In this document: piece by piece, positions 44,143 to 54,028 of the stretch | How positions within the stretch are numbered: the stretch's first letter is position 1 | Layout of the letters: each line of letters begins with the position of its first letter | Assembly: GCA_963702535.1 (NCBI GenBank) | Contig: CAVPDG010000010.1 | Coordinates: 248,001 to 312,000 of the forward strand | Reading direction: 5' to 3' | DNA length: 64,000 bases | Origin: CAVPDG01 sp963702535 | GTDB lineage: Bacteria > Chloroflexota > Anaerolineae > Anaerolineales > UBA4823 | Notes under the pieces: model-generated | Told to the model about the DNA's origin: nothing | What the model saw: only the letters and a program-made list of their open reading frames with translations | The model's database searches: none | Program-made: the position numbers and the translations under genes

Positions 44143-45219
44143 TTACCGATGGCATTCCTTGCCATATACACCACTAAGAATAAGAAGAGGAGCGTCAATA
44201 ATGAAATCAGCCAGAAAGCATTCCAGATAGATACCAATCGCGGTGATGAATACATTCGCCAGGGCAATGGGGAGCATAATCTTCCAACCGAAAGCCATCA
44301 AGCGGTCGTAGCGGATGCGCGGTAGCGTGGCGCGCACCCAGATCATCCCGAAAAGCAGGATGACAACCTTGAGGAGCAAATAAAATGGACCGAGCCAGGG
44401 AAACTGATCTATAAAGGGACCATCGTAACCGCCAAAGAAGAGCGTGGCGGCAATGGCGCTGACAGCGATCATCTTGATGTATTCTGCCATGAAGAACAGG
44501 GCGAACTTCATGCCAGAATATTCCGTATGGTAACCTGCAGTCAGCTCCTGCTCGGCTTCAGGCATATCGAACGGAGCCCGGTTGACTTCAGCCAGGGTGG
44601 CGATCCAGAAGATGAAGGCGCCAACCGGCTGCCAGAGCACGAACCAGCCATATTCCTGCTGCGACTTAACGATCTCCAGCAAATTCATGGAGCCAGCTAG
44701 CAACATGGGACCGATGAAACCCAAGCCCAGCGCCAGCTCATAGCTGATCATCTGGGCTGTGGAGCGGATGCCGCCCAGCATGGCGTATTTATTGTTCGAG
44801 GACCAGCCCGCCAGGACGATGCCGTAGACGGAGATGGAGGTGATGGCGGTTATGTAGAGGATGCCAACGTTGAGATTTGCGACCGAAAGAGAGATCTGCC
44901 TGCCAAAGAGGGTCAGGGTATCCCCCCAGGGCACAACCGCCATAATGATCAGAGCGGGGATCACGGTGACGACCGGCGCCAGAATGAAGATCACTTTGTC
45001 CGCTTTGGATGGTACAAGCTCCTCTTTAAAAATGAGCTTGATGCCATCTGCTACTGGCTGAAGCAATCCCCACGGACCCGCCCGGTTGGGACCAATACGC
45101 ACCTGGATGCGCGCCAGGGCTTTGCGCTCGTAAAGCGTAAGATAAGCAAAACCCGTGACACAAGCCAGAAGCAAGATCACCGCTTTAATTGTCCATTCCA
45201 GGATCAAAGCCAGTTCCAT
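44143..45219 (-). CDS. nuoH: NADH-quinone oxidoreductase subunit H
   Basis: The 358-residue product has eight or nine membrane helices. RKALARIQVRIGPNRAGPWG and AEVNRAPFDMPEAEQELTAG (the quinone-chamber loop) are conserved, as is RIRYDRLMAFGWKIMLP. It joins the quinone site to the membrane arm. It is intact. Confidence 0.96.
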   Translation of the reverse strand: MELALILEWTIKAVILLLACVTGFAYLTLYERKALARIQVRIGPNRAGPWGLLQPVADGIKLIFKEELVPSKADKVIFILAPVVTVIPALIIMAVVPWGDTLTLFGRQISLSVANLNVGILYITAITSISVYGIVLAGWSSNNKYAMLGGIRSTAQMISYELALGLGFIGPMLLAGSMNLLEIVKSQQEYGWFVLWQPVGAFIFWIATLAEVNRAPFDMPEAEQELTAGYHTEYSGMKFALFFMAEYIKMIAVSAIAATLFFGGYDGPFIDQFPWLGPFYLLLKVVILLFGMIWVRATLPRIRYDRLMAFGWKIMLPIALANVFITAIGIYLECFLADFIIDAPLLILSGVYGKECHR

Positions 45220-45243
45220 GAATTACCTCGTCTCGTGAAACTC

Positions 45244-47770
45244 TCAAGCCACGACCCGCTCGACCATGCGGATCTCGACCGGTGTTGGACCAACAATGGG
45301 AATCCCCAGACTACGCGGGACGAGCGCCACGCCCTGCGGCACCGAGCTATCCAGGCGAGCAGACGCCAGGGTAGATGTGCCATTCAGGCTCACCTGCACG
45401 GCGGCGCCGTTGGCAATTCCCAGCTCGCCTGCGGAAGCTGGATTGAGCAGGACGTAGGGCTGCGGGATGCGCTGGTGGAGCAGCGTCGAAGGCATTACCG
45501 TCTGACCGCGGTCGTAAAGCACGGTGACGGGCACCGCCAGCAAGGCATTCTCCGGCGCCTGGGGCGTGAAGAGCTGCGGCCAGCTCACCGGCACGCTCTC
45601 GCCTCGCTCCGCTGAGGAGGCTAACTGCACGCCCAGGCCCTGGTGGTTATCATAGGTTGCACCGCCATAATACAAATCACTGCGCCCGATGACGGGCCAT
45701 TGCTCCTGAGTCTGCGCTAAGGCGGCGTAGCTGATGCCGGCGTAGCCAGGAATTTCAGATGCAATGCGCCCCATGACGAGCGAAGCCAGGCGGCTTTCCA
45801 AATCCAGACCGAGGAGCTGCCCCAGCTTGCCGGTCACAGAAAAATCGGCAAGGCTGCCGGGTTGCTCGGGGATAGCGGGATAATAGCGCTGGACCCGGCG
45901 CTCGCCGCTGGTGAATGCGCCCTCCCGCTCGGTGTAGGGTCGCACCGGCAAGACAACATCCGCCAGCTTGGCAGTGGAAGTGAGGAAGAGATCCTGGACT
46001 ACCAGGAATTCAGCCGTCTCAGCCATCAAGGGGTCATCGCCCGCCGGGTCAGCAGCGACGACGTAGAGCGCTTTGGCAGATTTCATGGCTTCCTTGAGCC
46101 CAAGGAGGGGACGGAAACCTATATCCCAGGCGCCCTGCTCGTTGGCTTTCTGCCATACCCCGATCAATCCATTATTCTTGCGCCCCACATGACCGGTGAC
46201 AACCAGCAAGTTTGCACAAGACTGCGCCAAAGCCTGCGACTCCTGCAAACCGGTACCCTCGCTGCCAAACAAGATCATGGCGTTCTCTGCACCGGCAAAA
46301 GCTTTGGCGGCTGCTTCAAGCTCCGCTGAGCGGGACAGGCCCTGCACCGTCTCAGGCAGCTCCGGTCGCTTGGCAGATAGAGCATTCACCAGAGCCAGGA
46401 TTGCGGCAGCCTCTGATCCGTAGGGGTAGCGCACCACATGGGAGGCGTATCGATCGAGGCGGGTGGATCTCGGATTCAAGACGATCAACTTTGCGCCGCG
46501 TCCGGCAGCCGCCTTGACACGCAGCCACCAGACAGGGGCTTCTTCCAGGAGATCCGAAGCGACTACCAGGATAGCCGTCTCTGCGCCGACCTCTGAGAAA
46601 TTTGTGTCCTTGCCAACGCCCACCTGCGCCACAAGATCACCACCGCCCATCTCGGTGTACAGGGCAGCCTTGCCTCCAAGCCCGGCAGTTAGCTGGCGCA
46701 GGTTGAACAGGTCCTCATTCGACAACCGCCCCCCTGCCAGGGTGAGCAAGCCATCCCCGGCAGACGCGGAATCGATCCGCCACAAGCTGCAAGGCTTCAT
46801 CCCAGGGGACAGGGGTCAGCTCACCGTTCTTACGCACCAGCGGCTGGGAGAGGCGCTCGCTGCTCTCGGTGAAATGGTATGCAAAACGACCTTTATCGCA
46901 GATCCAGATCTCATTGACCAACTCGTTCTGGCGCGGCATCACGCGCTTGATCGCCCATTTACCGCCGGTTTTCGCCTCGCGGCGGACGTTGAAAACGATG
47001 TTGCAGCCAACGGGACATTGCGAGCAGATGGATGCTGCGGAATTAAGCTCCCAGGGGCGGGCGCCGAAGCGGAAATCAGCAGTTGTCAGCGCACCCACAG
47101 GACAAATATCGGTGGTGTTGCCAGAAAAATAAGAGTCAAATCCCGGCTCAGAGAAAGTGACGATCTCCAGCGAACGACCGCGTTGGTAAAAGCCGATCAC
47201 CGGGTCGTCGACGATATCCGTCTGGAAACGCACGCAACGAGCGCATTGGATACAACGCTCGCGATCCAGGTAGATGAGCTCCCCGAGTGGCACTTGCTTT
47301 GCCAGGTGCATCTTTTCATCGTAAATGTAGCGGCTGACGCCGGGACCGAAGCCCATGGTCAGGTTCTGGAGCGGGCACTCGCCGCCTTTGTCGCAGACGG
47401 GACAATCCAGCGGGTGGGAGGTGAGCAGGAACTCGAGGATGTCCTCGCGACCCGCTTTCGCTTTTTCACTGGCGCCCAGCACCACCATGCCCTCAGAGAC
47501 GGGCGTTGTACAGGCGGTTTCCAGCTTGGGACCGAACTGCATCTTCGGCGAGCCATCCGGCTCACGCACCACCTCGCCACTGGAGCGGTCAATCACCGGT
47601 CTGCCGATCTCCACCAGGCACATACGGCACATGCCCACTGGCTCCATCTTCGGGTGATAGCAGAAGACGGGGATATCGATGCCGGCTTTTTTAGCGGCAT
47701 TTACGATTAAAGTGCCCTCCGGCACCGTAACTTGCGTTCCATCAATCGTCAGTGTTACCAACTTTGCCAT
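45244..47770 (-). CDS. nuoG: NADH-quinone oxidoreductase subunit G, frameshifted as read
   Basis: The N-terminal part (47770 to about 46765) has the 2Fe-2S ferredoxin (FCYHPKMEPVGMCRMC), the CPVCDKGGECPLQN histidine/cysteine region, the 4Fe-4S motif CIQCARCVRF with a later CPVG, and CSQCPVGCNI for the extra cluster N7. A shift near 46765 leads to the molybdopterin-like part (DGLLTLAGGRLSNEDLF, GHVGRKNNGLIGVWQKANEQ), which binds no cofactor in complex I. It ends RMVERVVA. Repaired length is about 840 residues, normal for bacterial NuoG. Confidence 0.94.
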
Positions 47771-47774
47771 ACCT

Positions 47775-49067
47775 CTACTCCCCGGACTCGGCAGCTTCTA
47801 CAAGCTGGTCTTGACCAGCGGAGGCGCTCTGCCTGAAATCGGCTTCGAAGCGCTCGATACCCGACAACACCGCCTCGATGGAGAACTCGCCCAAGGCGCA
47901 CAGGCATTTGCCCTTGACCTGGCTGGCGACATCGCGCAGCAACTCGACATCCTGCCAGGAAGCCTGCCCGGCAGCAATCCGTTCGGTGAGGTGCATCATC
48001 CAGAACGTGCCCTCGCGACAGGGCGTGCATTTGCCGCAGGACTCGTGCTTAAAAAAGTGGATCGTCTTATTGATCAGCCAGGATACGCTCACGCTTTCGT
48101 CCACCACGATCACAGAGGCTGATCCAAGCTGGGCGCCCAATTTTGGGACGCTTTCATAATCCATCGGCGTATCCAGGGCTTCTTCCGTCGCTACAATCAG
48201 GCTCGAGGAAGCGCCAGCTGCCATGATGGCTTTGATCTTTCGCCCGCCGGGGATGCCGCCGCCACGCGCGTAGATCAGCTCGCGGAAGGGCGTGCCGAGA
48301 GGTAGCTCGTAATTCCCGGGACGGTTGACGCAACCCGAGAGCGAAAAAACCTTGACACCCGGGCTCTTCTCGGTGCCGTAGGTGCGGAACCACTCGGCGC
48401 CGCGCTCCACGATGAGCGGGACATTGGTGAGCGTTTCGACGTTGTTGACTACAGTGGGTTTGCCGTACAACCCAAATGAAGGCGGGAATGGCGGACGCAA
48501 GCGGGGCTGACCCAGCTTGCCCTCGATGGATTCCAGCAGGGCGGTCTCTTCTCCGCAGATGTAGGCGCCGGCCCCCAGATGGGTGTACATGCGCAACGAG
48601 TAATCACTGCCGAAAAGGTTATCCCCCAGCAAATGCGCTTCTTCCATCTCCGCGATGCGCTGGTCGAGCTGATGGGCGATATGCCAGAACTCGCCGCGCA
48701 GGTAAACATAAGCGACATTGGCTTTATTGGCGTAAGCTGTCAGGGCAACCCCCTCCAAGAACTGGAAAGGATTGTCCTCCATGATCTCACGATCCTTAAA
48801 GGTGCCCGGCTCGGACTCGTCTGCGTTGCAGACTACGTAGTGGGGCCAGGACTTGTTATCCATGAACGCCCATTTCAAGCCGGTAGGGAATCCGGCGCCG
48901 CCGCGACCGCGCAAGCCGGAGGCTTTAACGACTTCGATCACCTCTTCAGGCTGCATGCGCGTGACCGCAGAGCGGAAAGCCTGGAATCCACCCAGGCGGC
49001 GGTATTCTGCCAGGTCGCTGATCTCCGGATAATCGCGGTGGCGCAACAGGAGGTATTTAGCGTCCAT
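47775..49067 (-). CDS. nuoF: NADH-quinone oxidoreductase subunit F
   Basis: The 430-residue product has the FMN and NADH fold (GLRGRGGAGFPTGLKWAFM, CNADESEPGTFKDREIM) and the 4Fe-4S N3 motif HESCGKCTPCREGT with a later C in VKGKCLCALG. It starts 11 bp inside the end of nuoE and is intact. NADH is oxidised here. Confidence 0.96.
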   Translation of the reverse strand: MDAKYLLLRHRDYPEISDLAEYRRLGGFQAFRSAVTRMQPEEVIEVVKASGLRGRGGAGFPTGLKWAFMDNKSWPHYVVCNADESEPGTFKDREIMEDNPFQFLEGVALTAYANKANVAYVYLRGEFWHIAHQLDQRIAEMEEAHLLGDNLFGSDYSLRMYTHLGAGAYICGEETALLESIEGKLGQPRLRPPFPPSFGLYGKPTVVNNVETLTNVPLIVERGAEWFRTYGTEKSPGVKVFSLSGCVNRPGNYELPLGTPFRELIYARGGGIPGGRKIKAIMAAGASSSLIVATEEALDTPMDYESVPKLGAQLGSASVIVVDESVSVSWLINKTIHFFKHESCGKCTPCREGTFWMMHLTERIAAGQASWQDVELLRDVASQVKGKCLCALGEFSIEAVLSGIERFEADFRQSASAGQDQLVEAAESGE

Positions 49068-49573
49068 CTTTGCCTCCTGGCTGCTTGCGCCATCGCTCTA
49101 CGAGATCCATGGCGCTGTTGACGGTCTGGTTCTCGTAATAGGTCAGACCATCGTCTGATTGAACCTGGAACATAGGAGCTCGATCACAGCCAGCCAGGCA
49201 CATGACATGCTCGACCGTCACCAACCCATCCGGCGTAGTCTCGCCCACCTGGATACCCAGATTCTCGCACAGCTTTTCCAGGAACTCTTCCGCGCCGCGC
49301 AAAGCGCAGGGCAGATCGGTACACACCTGGATGCGGTATTTGCCGGCCGGCTCATCATAGTAGAGCGAATAAAAACCGACGATCGAGCTGACTTCCGTGG
49401 CGGAAATTCCCAAGATATCAGCGATATCCTGCAAGGATTGCTTCGTCACAAAGCCGCTCTTCCCGCTGCGCCAGGTACAAGAGCGACATGACCGCTGAGC
49501 GCTTTTGGTCTTCTGGATATTTCACCAGGATAGCCTGAATCTCTTCAGGATATTTCTCTAAGATGATATTCAC
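49057..49573 (-). CDS. nuoE: NADH-quinone oxidoreductase subunit E, frameshifted as read
   Basis: The start is the GTG at 49573, whose bases overlap the nuoD stop (GTGA); the product begins VNIILEKYPEEIQAIL. A single-base shift near 49460 leads to the frame with VTKQSLQDIADILGISATEV. The 2Fe-2S N1a ligands are in QVCTDLPCALRG and VMCLAGCDRAP. Repaired length is about 170 residues. Confidence 0.93.
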
Positions 49574-50799
49574 CGGTCCACGTCTCCCAGGACAATGTCA
49601 ACAGTGCCAATCAGAGCGACCAGGTCTGCTACAAGATGACCCCTGGAAAGCAAAGGAAGAACCTGGAGGTTGGCAAACGATGGAGTGCGCCAGTAAACGC
49701 GGTAGGGCTTGGGTCCGCCATCGCCTTCAAGGAATACACCCAACTCGCCACGGGGCGATTCCACGGCTACATACACACTCGCCTTAGGCGCTGGGAAGCC
49801 TTCGGTCCACAGCTTGAAGTGGTGAATGACCGCCTCCATGCTGGTACCCAGCTCGGCGCGCGGCGGGGGGACGAATTTGCGGTTGTTGCTGCGCACCGCT
49901 CCGGAAGGAAGCTTATCTATAGCCTGCTGGACAATGCGCAACGACTGGCGCATCTCTTCCATGCGCACCATGTAGCGGGCGTAGGTATCGCCGCCGGTTT
50001 GGGAGACAACATCAAACTCGTACTGCTCATAACCCGAGTAGGGGTGGGCTTTGCGCAGGTCATGCGTGACGCCAGAAGCGCGCAGGGTTGGACCGGTGGC
50101 GCCCCAAGCAATGGCATCCTCCCGGGAGAGAACGCCGATGCCCTGGGTGCGCTCGATGAACAACGGGTTCTTGGTCAACATGCTGTCGTACTCGGCGATG
50201 CGAGCAGGAAAGTCCTTGAGGATCTGGCGCACGGCATCTTCGAACTCAACGGGCACATCGCGCCACAAGCCACCCGGACGGAAATAGGTCGCCATCATAC
50301 GCTGACCACCGCACATCTCGATGACATCCAGGATGCGCTCGCGCTCACGGAAGCAGTAGAGAAAGACAGACATGGCTGCCAGGTCGAGGGCGTGGGTACC
50401 CAACCACACCAGGTGAGAGGCAATGCGCTGCAGCTCGGTGAGGATCACACGCACCACCTGGGCGCGCGGAGGCACATCCAGATCTACCAGCTTTTCAATG
50501 GCAAGGCAGTACACCAGGTTATTGCCCACCGTATTCAGGTAGTCCAGGCGATCGGTCATCACCGCGGCTTTCTCGTATGACTTGGCTTCCATGTTCTTCT
50601 CAATACCGGTGTGGAGGAAGCCAATATCGGGGATGCAATGGATCACAAGCTCGCCATCCAGCTCGAGCAGCAAGCGCAGCACGCCATGCGTGCTGGGATG
50701 CTGGGGACCCATATTCAACAGGACAGTCTCGCCCTCAAGCGCCCGGTCGGAGACCAGGTGCCGGAGCTCATCCAGGGTAATCTCGGTTTTCTCAAACAT
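49570..50799 (-). CDS. nuoD: NADH-quinone oxidoreductase subunit D
   Basis: The start at 50799 (MFEKTEITLDELRHLV) drops a non-conserved lead. The 409-residue product has LLNMGPQHPSTHGVLRLL, HTGIEKNMEAKSYEKA (the quinone His and Tyr) and the C-terminal GTVDIVLGDVDR. It is intact. It overlaps nuoE by 4 bp (GTGA). Confidence 0.96.
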   Translation of the reverse strand: MFEKTEITLDELRHLVSDRALEGETVLLNMGPQHPSTHGVLRLLLELDGELVIHCIPDIGFLHTGIEKNMEAKSYEKAAVMTDRLDYLNTVGNNLVYCLAIEKLVDLDVPPRAQVVRVILTELQRIASHLVWLGTHALDLAAMSVFLYCFRERERILDVIEMCGGQRMMATYFRPGGLWRDVPVEFEDAVRQILKDFPARIAEYDSMLTKNPLFIERTQGIGVLSREDAIAWGATGPTLRASGVTHDLRKAHPYSGYEQYEFDVVSQTGGDTYARYMVRMEEMRQSLRIVQQAIDKLPSGAVRSNNRKFVPPPRAELGTSMEAVIHHFKLWTEGFPAPKASVYVAVESPRGELGVFLEGDGGPKPYRVYWRTPSFANLQVLPLLSRGHLVADLVALIGTVDIVLGDVDR

Positions 50800-50849
50800 G
50801 GTTGTCTCAGATAGTTCCCATCGCAAGGATCAGGCGCACGCCAGGGATG

Positions 50850-51370
50850 CTACTCCCTGGCGTAGGGCTTCCGCTGGTCGATCTCATCATAGTTGAATGA
50901 GAACTGGACTTCTTCGTAGCCGAGGGGATAGTCTTTGCGCAGTGGATGACCAACCCAGTCGTAGGGCATGAGGATACGGCGCAGATCAGTATGACCTTCA
51001 AAGCGGAGGCCGAACATATCCCAGATCTCGCGCTCGTACCAATTGGCATTTGGATATATTTTCTCGATCGTCGGGACTGGTTAATAGCGCCGGCGTTGAC
51101 CGGCAGGCGCAGGCTGAGGCGCTGGTAGTGCTCAAACGAGTAGAGCAAGTAAACCAGGTGAAAACGCGGCTGCTCCTCGGGCCAGTAATCCACCGCGGTC
51201 TGACCAGCGAGCGAGTCGAAGCCAAACTCATCGCGCAAGAGCTGGCAGGCAGCCGCGACATGCTCTGGCGCCAGCAGCACACTGACCTGGTCGCGGAATT
51301 CGCTCACCTGTGCGCCAAAGCGCTCTGCCAGTGCAGCGACAGCAACGGAGAGATGTTCATCCATAGGCAT
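50850..51370 (-). CDS. nuoC: NADH-quinone oxidoreductase subunit C, frameshifted as read
   Basis: The N-terminal part reads MPMDEHLSVAVAALAERFG to SLRLPVNAGAINQS. A single-base shift near 51060 then changes the frame; the continuation is YPNANWYEREIWDMFGLRF, then EGHTDLRRILMPYDW, then HPLRKDYPLGYEE, the family signature. It ends at 50850. About 173 residues, so nuoC and nuoD are not fused. Confidence 0.93.
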
Positions 51371-51410
51371 TTTTCTCTAAGGTAAATACAACTTGTATTG
51401 AGCCGCAGGC

Positions 51411-51893
51411 TTACGCCCAGTCCTTGACCTTCTCACCGCGCACCTTCTCCTGCAGGGTGAGAATGCCATGAATGAGGGCTTCCGGGCGCGGTGGGCAACC
51501 GGCAACATAGACATCTACCGGCACCACTTCATCTACTCCCGGCACGATGGCATAGTTGTTGAAAACGCCGCCGCACGAGGCGCAATCACCCATCGAGATC
51601 ACCCACTTCGGGTCGGGCATCTGGTCGTACAGGCGACGCAGCACGGGCGCCATCTTGCGCGATACCCGCCCGGCGACGATCATCAGATCCGACTGGCGCG
51701 GGCTGGCGCGCATCAGCTCCATGCCGAAGCGGCTCATATCATAGGTGGAAGCCTGGGCAGACATCATCTCAATCGCGCAGCAAGCCAAGCCGAATAACAT
51801 GGGCCACATGGCGTTGGTACGCGCCCAATTGACTGCCTGCTCCAGCTTGAGCGTGACCACGCCCATATTGCCGAGCTTCTGTTCTACTCCCAT
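51411..51893 (-). CDS. nuoB: NADH-quinone oxidoreductase subunit B
   Basis: The start at 51893 (MGVEQKLGNMGVVTLK) has AAAGGAG nine bases upstream; an earlier in-frame ATG lies inside nuoA. The 160-residue product has the N2 cluster ligands in GLACCAIEMM, SMGDCASCGGVF and YVAGCPPRPEALI. It is intact and overlaps nuoA by 10 bp. Confidence 0.96.
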   Translation of the reverse strand: MGVEQKLGNMGVVTLKLEQAVNWARTNAMWPMLFGLACCAIEMMSAQASTYDMSRFGMELMRASPRQSDLMIVAGRVSRKMAPVLRRLYDQMPDPKWVISMGDCASCGGVFNNYAIVPGVDEVVPVDVYVAGCPPRPEALIHGILTLQEKVRGEKVKDWA

Positions 51894-52240
51894 TCGAATG
51901 CTCCTTTTTTCCACGCGTAAATGTAACCTACCACTAAAATGAGCACGAAGATCAGCATCTCGATCAAGCCAAATAAGCCCAGCTTGCGAAAGACAATCGC
52001 CCAGGGAAGGAAGAAGACGACTTCAATATCAAACAGGATGAACAGCACCGCGACCATGTAAAAACGCACCGGCATGCGGCGGGTGCCGGGTCCGAAGGGC
52101 GTCATGCCGGATTCGTAGGGGAGCGATTTGCGCAGTGTCGGGCGGCGCGGACCGAAAAGGTGACCCAGAGCCACCACCAGCGCTGCCAGCAGGGTTGCCA
52201 GGATTACCAGGATTGCAATGGGCACATACTCGATGGGCAT
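51884..52240 (-). CDS. nuoA: NADH-quinone oxidoreductase subunit A
   Basis: The 118-residue product has three membrane helices and the conserved loop KSLPYESGMTPFGPGTRR followed by FILFDIEVVFFLPWA. It is the first gene of the operon. GAGG lies before the start. It is intact. Confidence 0.96.
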   Translation of the reverse strand: MPIEYVPIAILVILATLLAALVVALGHLFGPRRPTLRKSLPYESGMTPFGPGTRRMPVRFYMVAVLFILFDIEVVFFLPWAIVFRKLGLFGLIEMLIFVLILVVGYIYAWKKGAFEWE

Positions 52241-52278
52241 GCTCGATCCTCAACCAGGGCAGAATATATTGATGGGTA

Positions 52279-52307
52279 AGTTTATCACACGCAAGAAAAG
52301 GTGTCAA
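52279..52307 (-). promoter_or_regulatory. Promoter of the nuo operon
   Basis: On the minus strand a perfect TTGACA (52307-52302), a 17-bp spacer and TAAACT (52284-52279) precede nuoA by about 40 bp. This is the best-formed sigma-70 promoter in the window. Confidence 0.75.
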
Positions 52308-52352
52308 ATTTCACAAAGGAACTCGTAAATGGTGTCTTTTCATCAACCGTGT

Positions 52353-54009
52353 TTACCCCAGAAAATCCCGCAGGTGGCGGCTGCGCGTGGGGTGGCGCAG
52401 CTTGCGCAGCGCCTTGGATTCGATCTGGCGGATGCGCTCCCGGGTAACATTGAACGCCTGACCGACCTCTTCAAGAGTATGGTCCTTGCCATCGGCGAGA
52501 CCAAAACGCAGCTCGAGCACCTGGCGCTCGCGATCCGAGAGAACCGCCAGGGCATTCTTGACCGACTCGCGCAGCATATCGCGCGCGGCGGCGTCCATCG
52601 GCTCCAGGGCATCCTGATCCTCGATGAAGTCGCCGAGCTGGCTGCTGTCTTCGTTGCCGACGGGGCTATCCAGCGACATCGGCTCCTCGGATGCGCGCAA
52701 GATGCGGTTGACCTTAGCAGCCGCCCTGCTCCAGCGACGGCGCACATCGGGCGGCAAGGGGGTTCCCTCCAGGCGCGAGCGGGCGATGGCGCGCTCATCC
52801 TTGGGATCCAGGTAACCCGCCTCCAGAGCGAGCTCTTCGCTACCAGGCTCGCGACCCAACTGCTGGATGAGCTTGCGCTGCACGCGCAGCAAGCGGTTGA
52901 TCGACTCGAAAATATGGACCGGGATGCGGATGGTGCGCGCCTGGTCGGCGATGGAGCGACTGATCGACTGGCGGATCCACCAGGTGGCATAGGTGCTGAA
53001 CTTATAGCCGCGCGTGGGATCAAACTTGGAGACGGCGCGCAACAAGCCGATATTTCCTTCCTGGATCAGGTCCAGGAAGGAGCTGCCACGACCGATATAG
53101 CGCTTGGCGACGCTGACCACCAGGCGCAGGTTGGCGCGGATGATGGCGTGGTGCGCCTCGTTGGCGCGCAGGTTGATCAACTCCAGCTCGGATTCGAGCT
53201 CCGCTTCAGGCGGCAGGTGCTCCATGAAGATCTTTTCCTCAGGCACGCTGCCATGCTCTTTAATGTACCGAAGCAGATAGCTGGCTGTAGCCTCCGGCAC
53301 CAGGTAAAAGCCCATATAAACGGTAAAAGCATTACGCGCCAGGGCGTCCCACAGCGCATCCTTGCCCCACAAGCCATTATCCAGGTAAGCGCGCAGGTAG
53401 GAAGGCACATCGGCATCCCAGGTTTGGCGCAGCATCTGGGCTTCGGTGAGGATGAGCGCCAGGTCAGGGCAGGGATACTGCAGGCGACTCGTATCCTCCA
53501 GCACGCGCCTCCAGGAGATCTCCAGCTCATCATAAAAGGCACGGTAGATGCGCCGGGCAGAAGGGCGCATCTCGGGGCGGGTGCGGCGCTTGCTGGCGCC
53601 CGCCTCATCCCAGGCGAGCGGGTGGCCGCGGCTCAGAGGTCTCGATACGGCGCACGGCTTCCATGCGCGAGGCGAGCCAGAACTCCCGGTCTGTATCCAG
53701 CAGGTCGATGCCCCCGATCTCCTTCAGGTACAGGCGCACCGGGTCCTCGCTCAGCTCAACCATCAGAGCCGGATGGTCGAGCAGGTCGAGCGGCTCTTCG
53801 CGCGCCAGGTTCTCCAGGTCCTGCACTTCCAGGGCGAGGGCTTCATCATCGGGCTCATCGGGGATATCGGGAAGCTCGATGTCAGCCAGGAGCAGCTCAT
53901 CCAGCCCGTCCACCTGCAGATCTTCCATGTCGTTGAGCTCATCTGCCGGAGGATCGGGCTGCTCTTGCGGCGGCGGAATGGGTTTTTGGGGGTTGGATTT
54001 TGCCGGCAT
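52353..54009 (-). CDS. rpoD: Primary RNA polymerase sigma factor, frameshifted as read
   Basis: The start at 54009 (MPAKSNPQKPIPPPQE) follows dnaG by 19 bp. An acidic N-terminus (ADELNDMEDLQVDGLDEL) replaces a typical region 1.1. Region 1.2 is SEDPVRLYLKEIGGIDLL. A shift near 53625 then changes the frame, within a non-conserved stretch before region 2. Region 2 is SVAKRYIGRGSSFLDLIQEG and KFSTYATWWIRQSISRSIAD; region 3 follows; region 4 is NVTRERIRQIESKALRKLR. Repaired length is about 551 residues. It directs transcription of housekeeping genes. The dnaG-rpoD order is that of the macromolecular synthesis operon. Confidence 0.93.
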
Positions 54010-54028
54010 AAGATATCCCAATCGTATA

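Noticed and set aside
53560..53640. Programmed frameshift in rpoD
   Set aside because: No slippery heptamer or downstream structure is evident and many other genes have similar random shifts.
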